Below are positions 32,729-40,827 of a stretch of DNA of 64,000 nucleotides, in pieces. The stretch is taken from the NCBI RefSeq assembly GCF_005233835.1, contig NZ_SZQA01000014.1, forward strand, positions 1 to 64,000. Reading direction: 5' to 3'. Every line of letters starts with the position of its first letter. Positions within the stretch are counted from its first letter, which is position 1. This DNA is from Herbidospora galbida. Its GTDB lineage: Bacteria; Actinomycetota; Actinomycetes; Streptosporangiales; Streptosporangiaceae. A program made the translations under genes and the position numbers. Under the pieces are notes generated by a model that saw only the letters and a program-made list of their open reading frames with translations, was not told the DNA's origin and did not search any database.

Positions 32729-34135
32729 TTACCGTGTAGTGCAGGTGTCGTGGGTCGCGTCGAAGCCCTCGACGTCCTCGATGGTCGTCTTCGGTTCCTT
32801 GAGGCCCTGGTAGTCGGCGCCGAGCACCAGGACGACCTGCTGCGTGGTGCCGCCCCGCACGTTGAACGTGGTCGACTTCACCAGTTCGCGGAACACCCGC
32901 GCCGCGCGCGTCTGGCCGTTGGGGGTGTACTTCACGAACGTCTTCGCGTAGGGCTTGGGCGCGTCCTCGACGCCGAGGATGTGGTAGCCGCGCTGCTCCA
33001 GGATCGCCGCCACGTTCGTGGCCAGTCCCGAGCGGCCCGAGCCGTTCTGCACGAGCACGTGGATCTGGCTCTTGGGGATCTTCTGCTCGCCCGCGTCGAC
33101 CTTCGAGGTCAGCTGGTCTTTGGCCACCATCGTGAACAGGTTCTTGGCCTGCGGCTGCACCCACTCGACCCGGCCGGGGCTGGTCAGCGAGTAGTGCCAC
33201 GGCGTGGTGATGAACCGGATCGAGCCCGCCTTCAGGCCCTCGGCGCTCAGCGCCAGGTCCTTCAGCACCGACGGGGTCAGCTCGGGGTCGGTGGTGATCG
33301 ACTTGGTCACCGCGTCGAGCAGGGCCAGCAGCGCCCCGGGGTTGGTGAGGGTCTCGCCGCTCATCGCCTTCTTCGCCATCGCGGCCAGGAACATCTGCTG
33401 GCGCTGGATGCGGCCGATGTCGGAGCCGTCGCCGAGGCTGTAGCGGGCGCGTACGTAACCGAGGCTCTGTTCACCGTTGAGGGTCTGCTTGCCGGGGGCG
33501 AGGGTCAGCAGGGCCTTCTTGTCGCTGATCCCGGGCTCCGGTACGCAGACCGGCACACCCCCCAGCGCGTCGACCATGGCCTTGAAGCCGGTGAAGTCGA
33601 CCTTCACGTAGTGGTCGATGTGGATCTTGGTGAGCGTCTCGATCGTCTTCCACGTGCAGCCGATGCCGCCCGAGTTGAACGACTCGTTGATCATCCCGAC
33701 GTGGGCGTTCTGGCCGGGGAAGCCCTTGTGGGCCCGGCAGGCCGGCAACTGGACGAGCGAGTCGCGCGGGAAGCTGATCAACGTGGCGCCGTCGCGCTTG
33801 GGGGAGATGTGGGCCAGGATGATCGTGTCGGTGCGCTCCCCGGCGAAGTCGCCGTATCTGGCGTTCGCGCCGTTGCGCTGGTCGGAGCCCACGATGAGCA
33901 CGTTCAGCGCCGGGTTGATCTTGTCAGGACGGTGGCCGAGGTCGGCCGTCGGGACCGACTCGTGCTTGACGTTCGTGGTGACCTTCACATAGCCGGTGAC
34001 CACGAAGCTCACCGCCCCGACCACGACGCCCATGACGGCCGCGATCAGCACCTGCACCCACGCGACCCACAGGCGGCGGGGCCGTTCTTGGAGCGGCGGC
34101 GGAACCAGCTTTGGACGCACGTCGACCTGACTCAA
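32729..34135 (-). CDS. LytR-CpsA-Psr (LCP) family protein with C-terminal LytR_C domain
   Basis: A 468-aa classic LCP: one N-terminal membrane helix (about 28-52), LCP domain (about 75-330) with 'ALNVLIVGSDQRNG', 'RTDTIILAHISPKRDGATLIS' and 'FPRDSLVQLP', and a C-terminal LytR_C domain (about 365-455). It likely joins polymers to peptidoglycan at the outer membrane face. The start is TTG at 34135 with a GGGGGTAG-like site; a GTG five codons later is possible. Confidence 0.9.
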   Translation of the reverse strand: MSQVDVRPKLVPPPLQERPRRLWVAWVQVLIAAVMGVVVGAVSFVVTGYVKVTTNVKHESVPTADLGHRPDKINPALNVLIVGSDQRNGANARYGDFAGERTDTIILAHISPKRDGATLISFPRDSLVQLPACRAHKGFPGQNAHVGMINESFNSGGIGCTWKTIETLTKIHIDHYVKVDFTGFKAMVDALGGVPVCVPEPGISDKKALLTLAPGKQTLNGEQSLGYVRARYSLGDGSDIGRIQRQQMFLAAMAKKAMSGETLTNPGALLALLDAVTKSITTDPELTPSVLKDLALSAEGLKAGSIRFITTPWHYSLTSPGRVEWVQPQAKNLFTMVAKDQLTSKVDAGEQKIPKSQIHVLVQNGSGRSGLATNVAAILEQRGYHILGVEDAPKPYAKTFVKYTPNGQTRAARVFRELVKSTTFNVRGGTTQQVVLVLGADYQGLKEPKTTIEDVEGFDATHDTCTTR

Positions 34136-34205
34136 CGCCCTACCCCCGGGGGAAACCGTCCGGGGCCACCCCCGGTCACCGCTGCAAAGTGTAACGACGA
34201 ATCCC

Positions 34206-35225
34206 CTAATGCCCGGCCGAAACCGGCGGTCCGGTGCTTCCGCGAGGATTCAGACTGGCCGCCCGGTCTTCGAACGAACCGGTCACCGAACCGTCGATCA
34301 GGTCGAGCAGCATACGCGCGGCGTGTGCCCCATAGGCCGGGATATCCCTGGTCAGGGCGGTCAGCGGAGGGCGTACGACCTGAGACAGGGGTGAGTCGTC
34401 CCAGGCCACGATCGACAGGTCGGCGGGGACGGCCAGGCCCATCTCCTGCGCGACCGAGAGGCCGGCGACGGCCATGATGTCGTTGTCGTAGACGATCGCG
34501 GTGGGTCTGACCCGCGACGACAGCAGGCGCCGCGTGGCCCGTGCGCCTTCTTCGCCCGTGTAGTCGGTGTGCACGACCGGGCACTCGTCGAGCCCGGCGC
34601 AGGCGTGGGCGAACTCGCGGTCGCGCAGCGTGGTGTGGACGAGTTTCGGTAGGCCCGCAATTCGGGCGATCCGCCGGTGGCCGAGGGCGGTGAGGTAGTC
34701 GACGGTCTCACGTACGGGGGCGCCCTCGTCGGACCAGACCGGCACCAGCGAGCCCGCCCCCGACGGATCGCCGATGACGACGACCGGCATGCCCAGCTCC
34801 TCCATGACCGGGACGCGCGGGTCGTCGACGTGCAAATCGACCAGGAACGCGCCGTCGATGCGGCCCTCGCCCCACCAGCGCTGGTGGACGGCGATCTCGG
34901 CGTCGTGGTCGCCGACGACCTGGAGCATGAGCGCGAAGTCGCGCGCCGACAGCTCGGCCTCCAGGCCGCTGATGAGCTCCATGAAGAACGGTTCCATGCC
35001 GAGGATGCGGGCCGGACGGCACAGCGTCAGGCCGATCGCGTTGGCGCGGGCGCCGTTCAGGGCGCGGGCGGCGCTGTTCGGTCGCCAGCCGATTTCATCG
35101 GCTATAGCAAGAATGCGTTGCCGGGTGGACTCCGATACACCGGGCTGCCCGTTGAGCGCGTAGGACACCGCGCCCTTCGAAACCCCTGCCTGACGTGCGA
35201 TATCAGAGATCGTCGGTCTTTTCAC
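34206..35225 (-). CDS. LacI family repressor of the mannan-type operon
   Basis: The 339-aa protein starts with a LacI helix-turn-helix ('PTISDIARQAGVSKGAVSYALNG', about 4-26) and hinge, then a sugar-binding domain. It is divergent from the oligosaccharide importer and beta-mannosidase operon. The 16-bp operator TTGGGAGCGCTCCCAA between the two genes is the CebR/CelR consensus, so this protein is a CebR/CelR-type regulator that should release the operon when manno- or gluco-oligosaccharides are present. The GTG start lies at 35225. Confidence 0.92.
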   Translation of the reverse strand: MKRPTISDIARQAGVSKGAVSYALNGQPGVSESTRQRILAIADEIGWRPNSAARALNGARANAIGLTLCRPARILGMEPFFMELISGLEAELSARDFALMLQVVGDHDAEIAVHQRWWGEGRIDGAFLVDLHVDDPRVPVMEELGMPVVVIGDPSGAGSLVPVWSDEGAPVRETVDYLTALGHRRIARIAGLPKLVHTTLRDREFAHACAGLDECPVVHTDYTGEEGARATRRLLSSRVRPTAIVYDNDIMAVAGLSVAQEMGLAVPADLSIVAWDDSPLSQVVRPPLTALTRDIPAYGAHAARMLLDLIDGSVTGSFEDRAASLNPRGSTGPPVSAGH

Positions 35226-35273
35226 GAACCCACCCCGTCGTGCGACTTAACTGGTTCAGCGTATATCAGCCTA

Positions 35274-35303
35274 TTGACACCTCCGTCATGTGGATTTTAC
35301 GGT
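35274..35303 (+). promoter_or_regulatory. promoter of the mannan-type operon
   Basis: TTGACA (35274-35279) and TACGGT (35298-35303) with 18 bp between. The start would be near 35310, so the CebR/CelR operator at 35351 lies downstream and could block elongation. Confidence 0.5.
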
Positions 35304-35350
35304 CTCGGTACTTATCCGGTTCAGCCATGAATCACGCATTGGGATCTCCC

Positions 35351-35366
35351 TTGGGAGCGCTCCCAA
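35351..35366. promoter_or_regulatory. CebR/CelR-type LacI operator
   Basis: A perfect 16-bp palindrome, TTGGGAGCGCTCCCAA, whose 14-bp core TGGGAGCGCTCCCA is the published CelR/CebR site in Thermobifida and Streptomyces. It lies 77 bp before the binding-protein ATG. Confidence 0.9.
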
Positions 35367-35442
35367 CACGTCGGCCGGGAGCTCCCGCCGGTCGACCCAT
35401 CGGGGTTGGCCAGTTTGTGTGTGGATGCAAGGAGTAGAGACG

Positions 35443-37200
35443 ATGCGGAACCGCGCTACCCGGTTTCTGATCCCTATCGTGGCAGCGGGCTTACTCGCGG
35501 CCGCGTGTACGAGCGGTGGCACCCCCACTCCGGCCCCGGGGGCGTCGGCGCCGGCCGCACCTGCTCCCGCCGCCGAAGGCGGCGCCTTCCCGAGGAACGA
35601 GACCCTCTACACGAGCGGCACCCAGTGGGGCCCGCCCGCCAACTTCAACCCCATCCGCGAGTGGGACTCCGCGACCGGCACCAAGGGCCTGGTCTACGAG
35701 ACGCTGTTCCACTTCGACCCGGTCGCCGGGAAGCTCACCCCGTGGCTGGCCCAGAGCGGCTCGTGGGTCGACGACACGACGTACGAGGTCAAGCTGCGCC
35801 AGGGCATCACCTGGTCGGACGGCAAGCCGTTCACCGCCGAGGACGTCAAGTTCACCTTCGAGCTCGGCAAGATGGAGACGGTCCCCTACCACAACCTGTG
35901 GAACTGGCTCTCGGGCATCGAGGCGCCCGACGCGTCGACCGTGCGGTTCACCTTCTCCAAGGCCAACTACCAGCAGTGGGACTTCAACATCTACAGCCGG
36001 TCGATCGTGCCCAAGCACATCTGGGAGGGGCGGGCCGAGAAGGACGTCCTGGACGGGATCAACGAGAACCCCGTCGGGACCGGCGCGTACAAGTACCACA
36101 GCCACGACCAGGACCGCGTCGCCTGGGTGAAGAACGACACCTGGTGGGGCAAGGCCCAGCTGAACCTCGACCCGAAGCCGAAGTACATCGTCGACATCGT
36201 CAACTCCTCCAACGAGGTGGCGATGGGCCTGCTGCTGCAGAAGGGCCTCGACCTCTCCAACAACTTCCTGCCGGGCGCGGCCAACCTGGTCAGCGGCAAC
36301 TTCGGCATCACCACGTTCTACCCCGAGCCGCCCTACATGCTGTCGGCCAACACCGCCTGGCTGGTGCCCAACACCACCAAGAAGCCGCTGAACGACGCCG
36401 CCTTCCGCAAGGCGCTGGCCACCTCGGTCGACGTGAAGAAGATCGTCGAGGGCGTGTACGGCAACCTGGTCAAGCCCGCCAGCCCGACCGGCCTGCTGCC
36501 GCAGTGGGACCAGTTCGTCGACCAGGCGGTCGTCGGGCAGAAGGGCTTCGCGTTCGACACCGACAAGGCCAAGCAGATGCTCGCCGCCGCCGGCTACAAG
36601 GACGGCAACGGCGACGGCATGGTCGAGAACAAGGACGGCTCGCCGATCGCGCTCAAGCTGATCGTGCCGGCCGGCTGGACCGACTGGATGGAGGCCATCC
36701 GGGTCATCGCCGCCGGCGCCAAGGCCGCGGGCATCAACGTCGAGGCCGAGTTCCCCGACTACAACGCCCTCGTCGAGGCCCGCAACTCGGGCAAGTTCGA
36801 CCTGGTCATCAACAACGAGCGGCAGCTGTCGAACTCGCCGTACACCTACTTCGAGTACGTCTTCCAGCTCCCCGTCCAGGCGCAGCAGAACACCGTGAAC
36901 TTCGCCCGGTACGAGAACGAAGAGGCCTGGAAGCTGGTGCAGCAGCTCGACGGCACCAAGACCGACGACATCGAGGGCATGAAGAAGGTCTCCTCGCAGC
37001 TTGAGGCGATCATGCTCGACGAGATGCCGGTCATCCCGCTCTGGTACAACGGCCTCTGGTCGCAGGTCAGCAGCAGCGTCTGGAAGAACTGGCCCTCCAG
37101 CGAGGGCAGCGCGCCCAAGTCGGCGCCCACGATGTGGCGTAACTGGCTCGAACTCGGCGGCTTCGAGTCGCTCGCGTCGCTGCAGCCGGTCGCTCCCTAG
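35443..37200 (+). CDS. family 5 (peptide/oligosaccharide) ABC substrate-binding lipoprotein
   Basis: A 585-aa lipoprotein (lipobox 'GLLAAAC', Cys about residue 22) of the DppA/OppA fold: 'SGSWVDDTTYEVKLRQGITW', 'DGKPFTAEDVKFTFE' and 'PLNDAAFRKALATSVD' are family blocks. Although named for peptides, family 5 binders in Thermotoga and actinobacteria take manno-, cello- and xylo-oligosaccharides. Here the operon partners (mannosidase, ROK kinase, ManA) indicate a sugar. The ATG at 35443 has AGGAG. The hairpin after it suggests higher expression than the permeases. Confidence 0.92.
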   Translation: MRNRATRFLIPIVAAGLLAAACTSGGTPTPAPGASAPAAPAPAAEGGAFPRNETLYTSGTQWGPPANFNPIREWDSATGTKGLVYETLFHFDPVAGKLTPWLAQSGSWVDDTTYEVKLRQGITWSDGKPFTAEDVKFTFELGKMETVPYHNLWNWLSGIEAPDASTVRFTFSKANYQQWDFNIYSRSIVPKHIWEGRAEKDVLDGINENPVGTGAYKYHSHDQDRVAWVKNDTWWGKAQLNLDPKPKYIVDIVNSSNEVAMGLLLQKGLDLSNNFLPGAANLVSGNFGITTFYPEPPYMLSANTAWLVPNTTKKPLNDAAFRKALATSVDVKKIVEGVYGNLVKPASPTGLLPQWDQFVDQAVVGQKGFAFDTDKAKQMLAAAGYKDGNGDGMVENKDGSPIALKLIVPAGWTDWMEAIRVIAAGAKAAGINVEAEFPDYNALVEARNSGKFDLVINNERQLSNSPYTYFEYVFQLPVQAQQNTVNFARYENEEAWKLVQQLDGTKTDDIEGMKKVSSQLEAIMLDEMPVIPLWYNGLWSQVSSSVWKNWPSSEGSAPKSAPTMWRNWLELGGFESLASLQPVAP

Positions 37201-37212
37201 CCAACCCGTCTC

Positions 37213-37246
37213 GGCCCTCCCCGGCGCTGCGAAGCCGGGGAGGGCC
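37213..37246 (+). terminator. intra-operon hairpin after the binding-protein gene
   Basis: A perfect 13-bp stem (37213-37225 with 37234-37246) and 8-nt loop lies between the binding-protein stop and the first permease. It can reduce read-through or protect the upstream mRNA end, giving more binder than permease. Confidence 0.7.
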
Positions 37247-37265
37247 TCCCTAGGGAGAACCCCTC

Positions 37266-38261
37266 TTGCGTCGCTATTTCGGCAGGAAACTGCTCATCTA
37301 CGGGCTGACCTTCTTCATGGCCGTGACCGTCAACTGGCTGGTGCCGCGTCTCATGCCGGGTGACCCCGTCGCGAGCATGCTGGCCCGGGCCCGGGTCGCG
37401 CAGCCGGAGGCCCAGGAAGCCCTGCGCGTCTACTACAACAACCTGTTCGGCTTCGACCTCCCCTGGTGGCAGCAGTACCTGAACTCCTGGGGTTCCCTGT
37501 TCCGCGGCGACTTCGGGATCAGCCTGTGGGCGTTCCCGACGCCGGTCGCCGACCTGCTCACCCGGGCGGTGCCCTACTCGCTGGCGCTGCTCATCCCGTC
37601 GATCCTGCTGAGCTGGGTGGTCGGGAACCGGCTCGGCGCGCTCGCCGCGCGCCGCAAGGTGCTGGACAACACGGTCCTGCCCGTCTCGTACGTCCTGACC
37701 GCCACGCCCTACCTCTGGCTGGCCGCCCTGATGGCCTGGGGCTTCGGCGTCGTGTGGGGGGTCTTCCCGGTGGCCGGCGGCTACAGCTTCTCGATGACGC
37801 CCTCGTTCACGTGGGACTTCTTCGTCGACCTGGCCTGGCACTGGTTGCTGCCGTTCTCGTCGCTGTTCCTGGTCGCGCTGGGCGGCTGGGCGATCGGCAT
37901 GCGCAACGTGATCATCTACGAGCTCGAATCCGACTACGCCAACTACATGTCGGCGCTCGGGGCACCTCAGAAGCTCATCCGGCGCTACGCCTTCCGCAAC
38001 GCCGTGCTGCCGCAGATCACCGGTCTCGCGCTGCAACTGGGCGTGCTGGTCGCCGGCGCGCTGGTGACGGAGATCGTGTTCTCGTACCCAGGACTAGGGT
38101 CTTTGATCCTGGCGGCCATCCAGAACAAGGACTTCTTCCTGCTCCAGGGCGCGTTCCTGTTCATCGTGCTGGGCGTGCTGATCGCCAACTTCATCATCGA
38201 CGTGGTCTACGTGATCGTCGATCCCCGTACGCGAGTCGGAATGGCGGGTGCCGCGGCATGA
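37266..38261 (+). CDS. ABC transporter permease (DppB-like)
   Basis: The 331-aa permease has six predicted helices and the conserved C-terminal loop 'ALGAPQKLIRRYAFRNAVLPQ' with the EAA-like Gly and Arg-Asn, typical of DppB/OppB. TTG at 37266 has an AGGGAG site. It overlaps the second permease by four bases (ATGA). It would form the inner membrane pore with the next gene product. Confidence 0.92.
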   Translation: MRRYFGRKLLIYGLTFFMAVTVNWLVPRLMPGDPVASMLARARVAQPEAQEALRVYYNNLFGFDLPWWQQYLNSWGSLFRGDFGISLWAFPTPVADLLTRAVPYSLALLIPSILLSWVVGNRLGALAARRKVLDNTVLPVSYVLTATPYLWLAALMAWGFGVVWGVFPVAGGYSFSMTPSFTWDFFVDLAWHWLLPFSSLFLVALGGWAIGMRNVIIYELESDYANYMSALGAPQKLIRRYAFRNAVLPQITGLALQLGVLVAGALVTEIVFSYPGLGSLILAAIQNKDFFLLQGAFLFIVLGVLIANFIIDVVYVIVDPRTRVGMAGAAA

Positions 38262-39100
38262 AGGCGGAGGCGCTGTACTTCGCGATCCGCAACACGAAGC
38301 TGCTGGTGGGGGCCGGGATCATCCTGGTACTGCTCGGCATCGGCGTGATCGGGCCGTTCTTCATCGACAAACCGCCGACCGAGTACGTCGGCATGCAGAT
38401 GCAGCCGCCCGGCGGGGAGTTCTGGCTCGGCACCAACACGTTCGGGCAGGACCTGTGGGCCCAGTTCGTACACGGGCTGCGCACGACGTTCCTGGTCGGC
38501 GCGCTCGGCGGCGGCATCGCGGCGGTCATCGGCATGGTCGTCGGGTTCCTGGCCGGCTACAAGGGCGGCTGGATCGACGAGATCCTCAACATGCTCACCA
38601 ACATCGTCCTGGTGCTGCCGACGCTGGCCGTGCTGTTCATCCTGAACGCCTACATCGGCGTCCGGAGCGCGGGCATGCAGGCCCTGTTCATCGGGCTGAC
38701 GCAGTGGCCGTGGGCGGCCCGGTCGATCCGCGCCCAGACCTTCTCGCTGCGCGGACGCGACTTCGTCGACCTGGCCCGGCTCAGCGGGGTGGGGTCGGGC
38801 CGCATCATCATGCGCGAGATCGCCCCGAACATGAGCTCCTACCTGCTGCTCACGTTCATCCTGCTGTTCGGCGGGTCGATCCTGATCGCCTCGTCGCTCG
38901 ACTTCATCGGCCTCGGCCCGACCGACGCCGTCTCCCTCGGCCTGATGCTGCAACAGGCCCACCAGTGGAGCGCGATGCATCTGGGCCTGTGGTGGTGGTT
39001 CGTCCCACCCGGGGCCGGCATCACCCTCATCGTCGGCGCCCTGTACGTCGCCAACGTCGGCCTCGACGAGGTGTTCAACCCCAAGCTGAGGGAGCTGTAG
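38258..39100 (+). CDS. ABC transporter permease (DppC-like)
   Basis: A 280-aa OppC/DppC-type permease: N-terminal 'FWLGTNTFGQDLWAQFVHG' (the DppC 'LGTDxxGRDxxSR' block) and the cytoplasmic 'RGRDFVDLARLSGVGSGRII'. Six helices. It abuts the ATPase gene, whose ATG follows its stop directly. Confidence 0.92.
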   Translation: MKAEALYFAIRNTKLLVGAGIILVLLGIGVIGPFFIDKPPTEYVGMQMQPPGGEFWLGTNTFGQDLWAQFVHGLRTTFLVGALGGGIAAVIGMVVGFLAGYKGGWIDEILNMLTNIVLVLPTLAVLFILNAYIGVRSAGMQALFIGLTQWPWAARSIRAQTFSLRGRDFVDLARLSGVGSGRIIMREIAPNMSSYLLLTFILLFGGSILIASSLDFIGLGPTDAVSLGLMLQQAHQWSAMHLGLWWWFVPPGAGITLIVGALYVANVGLDEVFNPKLREL

Positions 39101-40045
39101 ATGACCCTGGAAGTGGACGACCTCAGGGTCTACTACCGGACCCTGAAGGGCGACGTCCAAGCCCTCGACGGGGTCTCGTTCGGCCTCCGCGACGGCGAGA
39201 TCCTCGGCCTCGCGGGCGAGTCGGGCTGCGGCAAGACCACCCTCGGCAAGGCGCTCATCCGGCTGGACGGCCGGATGAAGCACGTCGGCGGCAGCGTCAC
39301 CCTCGACGGCCAGGTCCTGCCGATCGGCGACGACGTCAAGATGAACCCCTACCGGTTCAAGCAGGTCTCGCTCATCCCGCAGTACTCGATGAGCGCGATG
39401 AACCCGACCCGCAAGATCGGCCGCATGGTCAGGGAACTGCTCGAGTCGCGCCGCGAGAAGCTCGACCTCGACGAGCTGCACGCCCGCCTCGACCTGGTGG
39501 AACTGCCGAAGGACGTCCTCGGGAAGTACCCGATCGAGCTGTCCGGCGGCATGAAGCAGCGCATGGTCATGGTCATCTCGACCCTGCTCAACCCGTCGCT
39601 GCTGATCGCCGACGAGATCACCTCGGCCCTCGACGTCTCCACCCAGAAGGCCGTCGTGACGACGCTGAAGGGCTTCCGCGACCGGGGCTTCGTGAAGTCG
39701 ATGATCTTCATCACCCACGACATCTCGCTGACCAACCAGCTCGCCGACACGATCATGGTCATGTACGCGGGCAAGCTCGCCGAGAAGGCCCCGGCCTCGA
39801 CCGTGGTGAACGCGCCGAAACACCCGTACACCCAGCTCTTGATCTCCTCGCTCCCCGAGGTCGGGGTGCGCTACGCCGACAAGCGCCTCACCGGCATCCC
39901 CGGCAACCCGCCGTCGCTGCTCGACCCCGTGCCCGGATGCCGGTTCCGCGACCGCTGCCCGCTGGCGTTCGAGAAGTGCGCCGAGGACCCGCCGCCGGTC
40001 GAGGTCGAGAAGGACCACGTCGTCGCCTGCTGGAAGGCCGCCTGA
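39101..40045 (+). CDS. ABC transporter ATP-binding protein (DppD-like)
   Basis: The 314-aa ATPase has Walker A 'GESGCGKTTLG', signature 'LSGGMKQRM', Walker B 'LLIADEITSALD', and the C-terminal oligopeptide-type Cys cluster ('GCRFRDRCPLAFEKC'), which in this family can hold a Fe-S cluster. The H-loop 'FITHD' is intact. It overlaps the second ATPase by one base. Confidence 0.94.
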   Translation: MTLEVDDLRVYYRTLKGDVQALDGVSFGLRDGEILGLAGESGCGKTTLGKALIRLDGRMKHVGGSVTLDGQVLPIGDDVKMNPYRFKQVSLIPQYSMSAMNPTRKIGRMVRELLESRREKLDLDELHARLDLVELPKDVLGKYPIELSGGMKQRMVMVISTLLNPSLLIADEITSALDVSTQKAVVTTLKGFRDRGFVKSMIFITHDISLTNQLADTIMVMYAGKLAEKAPASTVVNAPKHPYTQLLISSLPEVGVRYADKRLTGIPGNPPSLLDPVPGCRFRDRCPLAFEKCAEDPPPVEVEKDHVVACWKAA

Positions 40046-40827
40046 TGCTGAAACTCGACGGGGTCACCAAGGTCTACCGGATCGGCGCGTTCGGCGGGCA
40101 GACCATGACGGCGGTCGACGAGGCCGGCTTCGAGATCAAGCCGGGCGAGGTCGTCTCGCTCATCGGCGAGAGCGGCAGCGGCAAGAGCACGATCGGCAAG
40201 ATGGTGCTCCGGCTGCTCCCGCCGACCTCCGGGACGATCTCCATCGACGGCCGCGACGTGCGCCAGATGGGCAAGCGCGACTACTACCGCAAGGTCCAGG
40301 GCGTCTTCCAGGACCCGTTCAGCTCCTACAACCCGGTCTTCAAGGCCGACCGGGTCTTCGCGATGATCCGCGAGGTCTACTTCAAGGGCGTGCCCGACAA
40401 GGAGTGGACCGCGAAGATCGAGGCCGCCCTCGACGCGGTCCGGCTCAGCCCGGGTGCGGTGCTGAACAAGTTCCCCCACCAGCTGTCCGGCGGCCAGCTC
40501 CAGCGCCTCCTGATCGCGCGGGCGCTGCTGCTCGACATCGAGTACCTGGTCGCCGACGAGATCATCTCGATGCTCGACGCGTCCACCCGCATCGACGTGC
40601 TGAACCTGCTGGCCGACCTCAAGCAGCGCGGGCTCGGGGTGCTGTTCATCACCCACGACCTCGCGCTGGGGAACTACATCAGTGAGCGGACGGTCGTCCT
40701 CCACAAGGGAAGGATCGTGGAGTACGGACCCACCGACGCCGTGTTCGAGCAGCCGGAGCACGCTTATACGAGGAAGCTGCTGGCGTCGGTGCCGCAACTG
40801 CACACGAAATGGGAGGACGCGTCGTGA
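40045..40827 (+). CDS. ABC transporter ATP-binding protein (DppF-like)
   Basis: A 260-aa second ATPase: Walker A 'GESGSGKSTIG', Q-loop 'GVFQDPFSSYNP', signature 'LSGGQLQRL', Walker B 'YLVADEIISMLD', H-loop 'FITHD'. Its stop overlaps the beta-mannosidase start by GTGA. It lacks the C-terminal Cys cluster seen in its partner and is at the short end of the family. Confidence 0.94.
   Translation: MLKLDGVTKVYRIGAFGGQTMTAVDEAGFEIKPGEVVSLIGESGSGKSTIGKMVLRLLPPTSGTISIDGRDVRQMGKRDYYRKVQGVFQDPFSSYNPVFKADRVFAMIREVYFKGVPDKEWTAKIEAALDAVRLSPGAVLNKFPHQLSGGQLQRLLIARALLLDIEYLVADEIISMLDASTRIDVLNLLADLKQRGLGVLFITHDLALGNYISERTVVLHKGRIVEYGPTDAVFEQPEHAYTRKLLASVPQLHTKWEDAS

Noticed and set aside
35443-40827. Dipeptide transporter as the function of the importer
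   Set aside because: Family names say peptide, but the LacI operator and the mannosidase, kinase and ManA genes in the same operon point to sugars.
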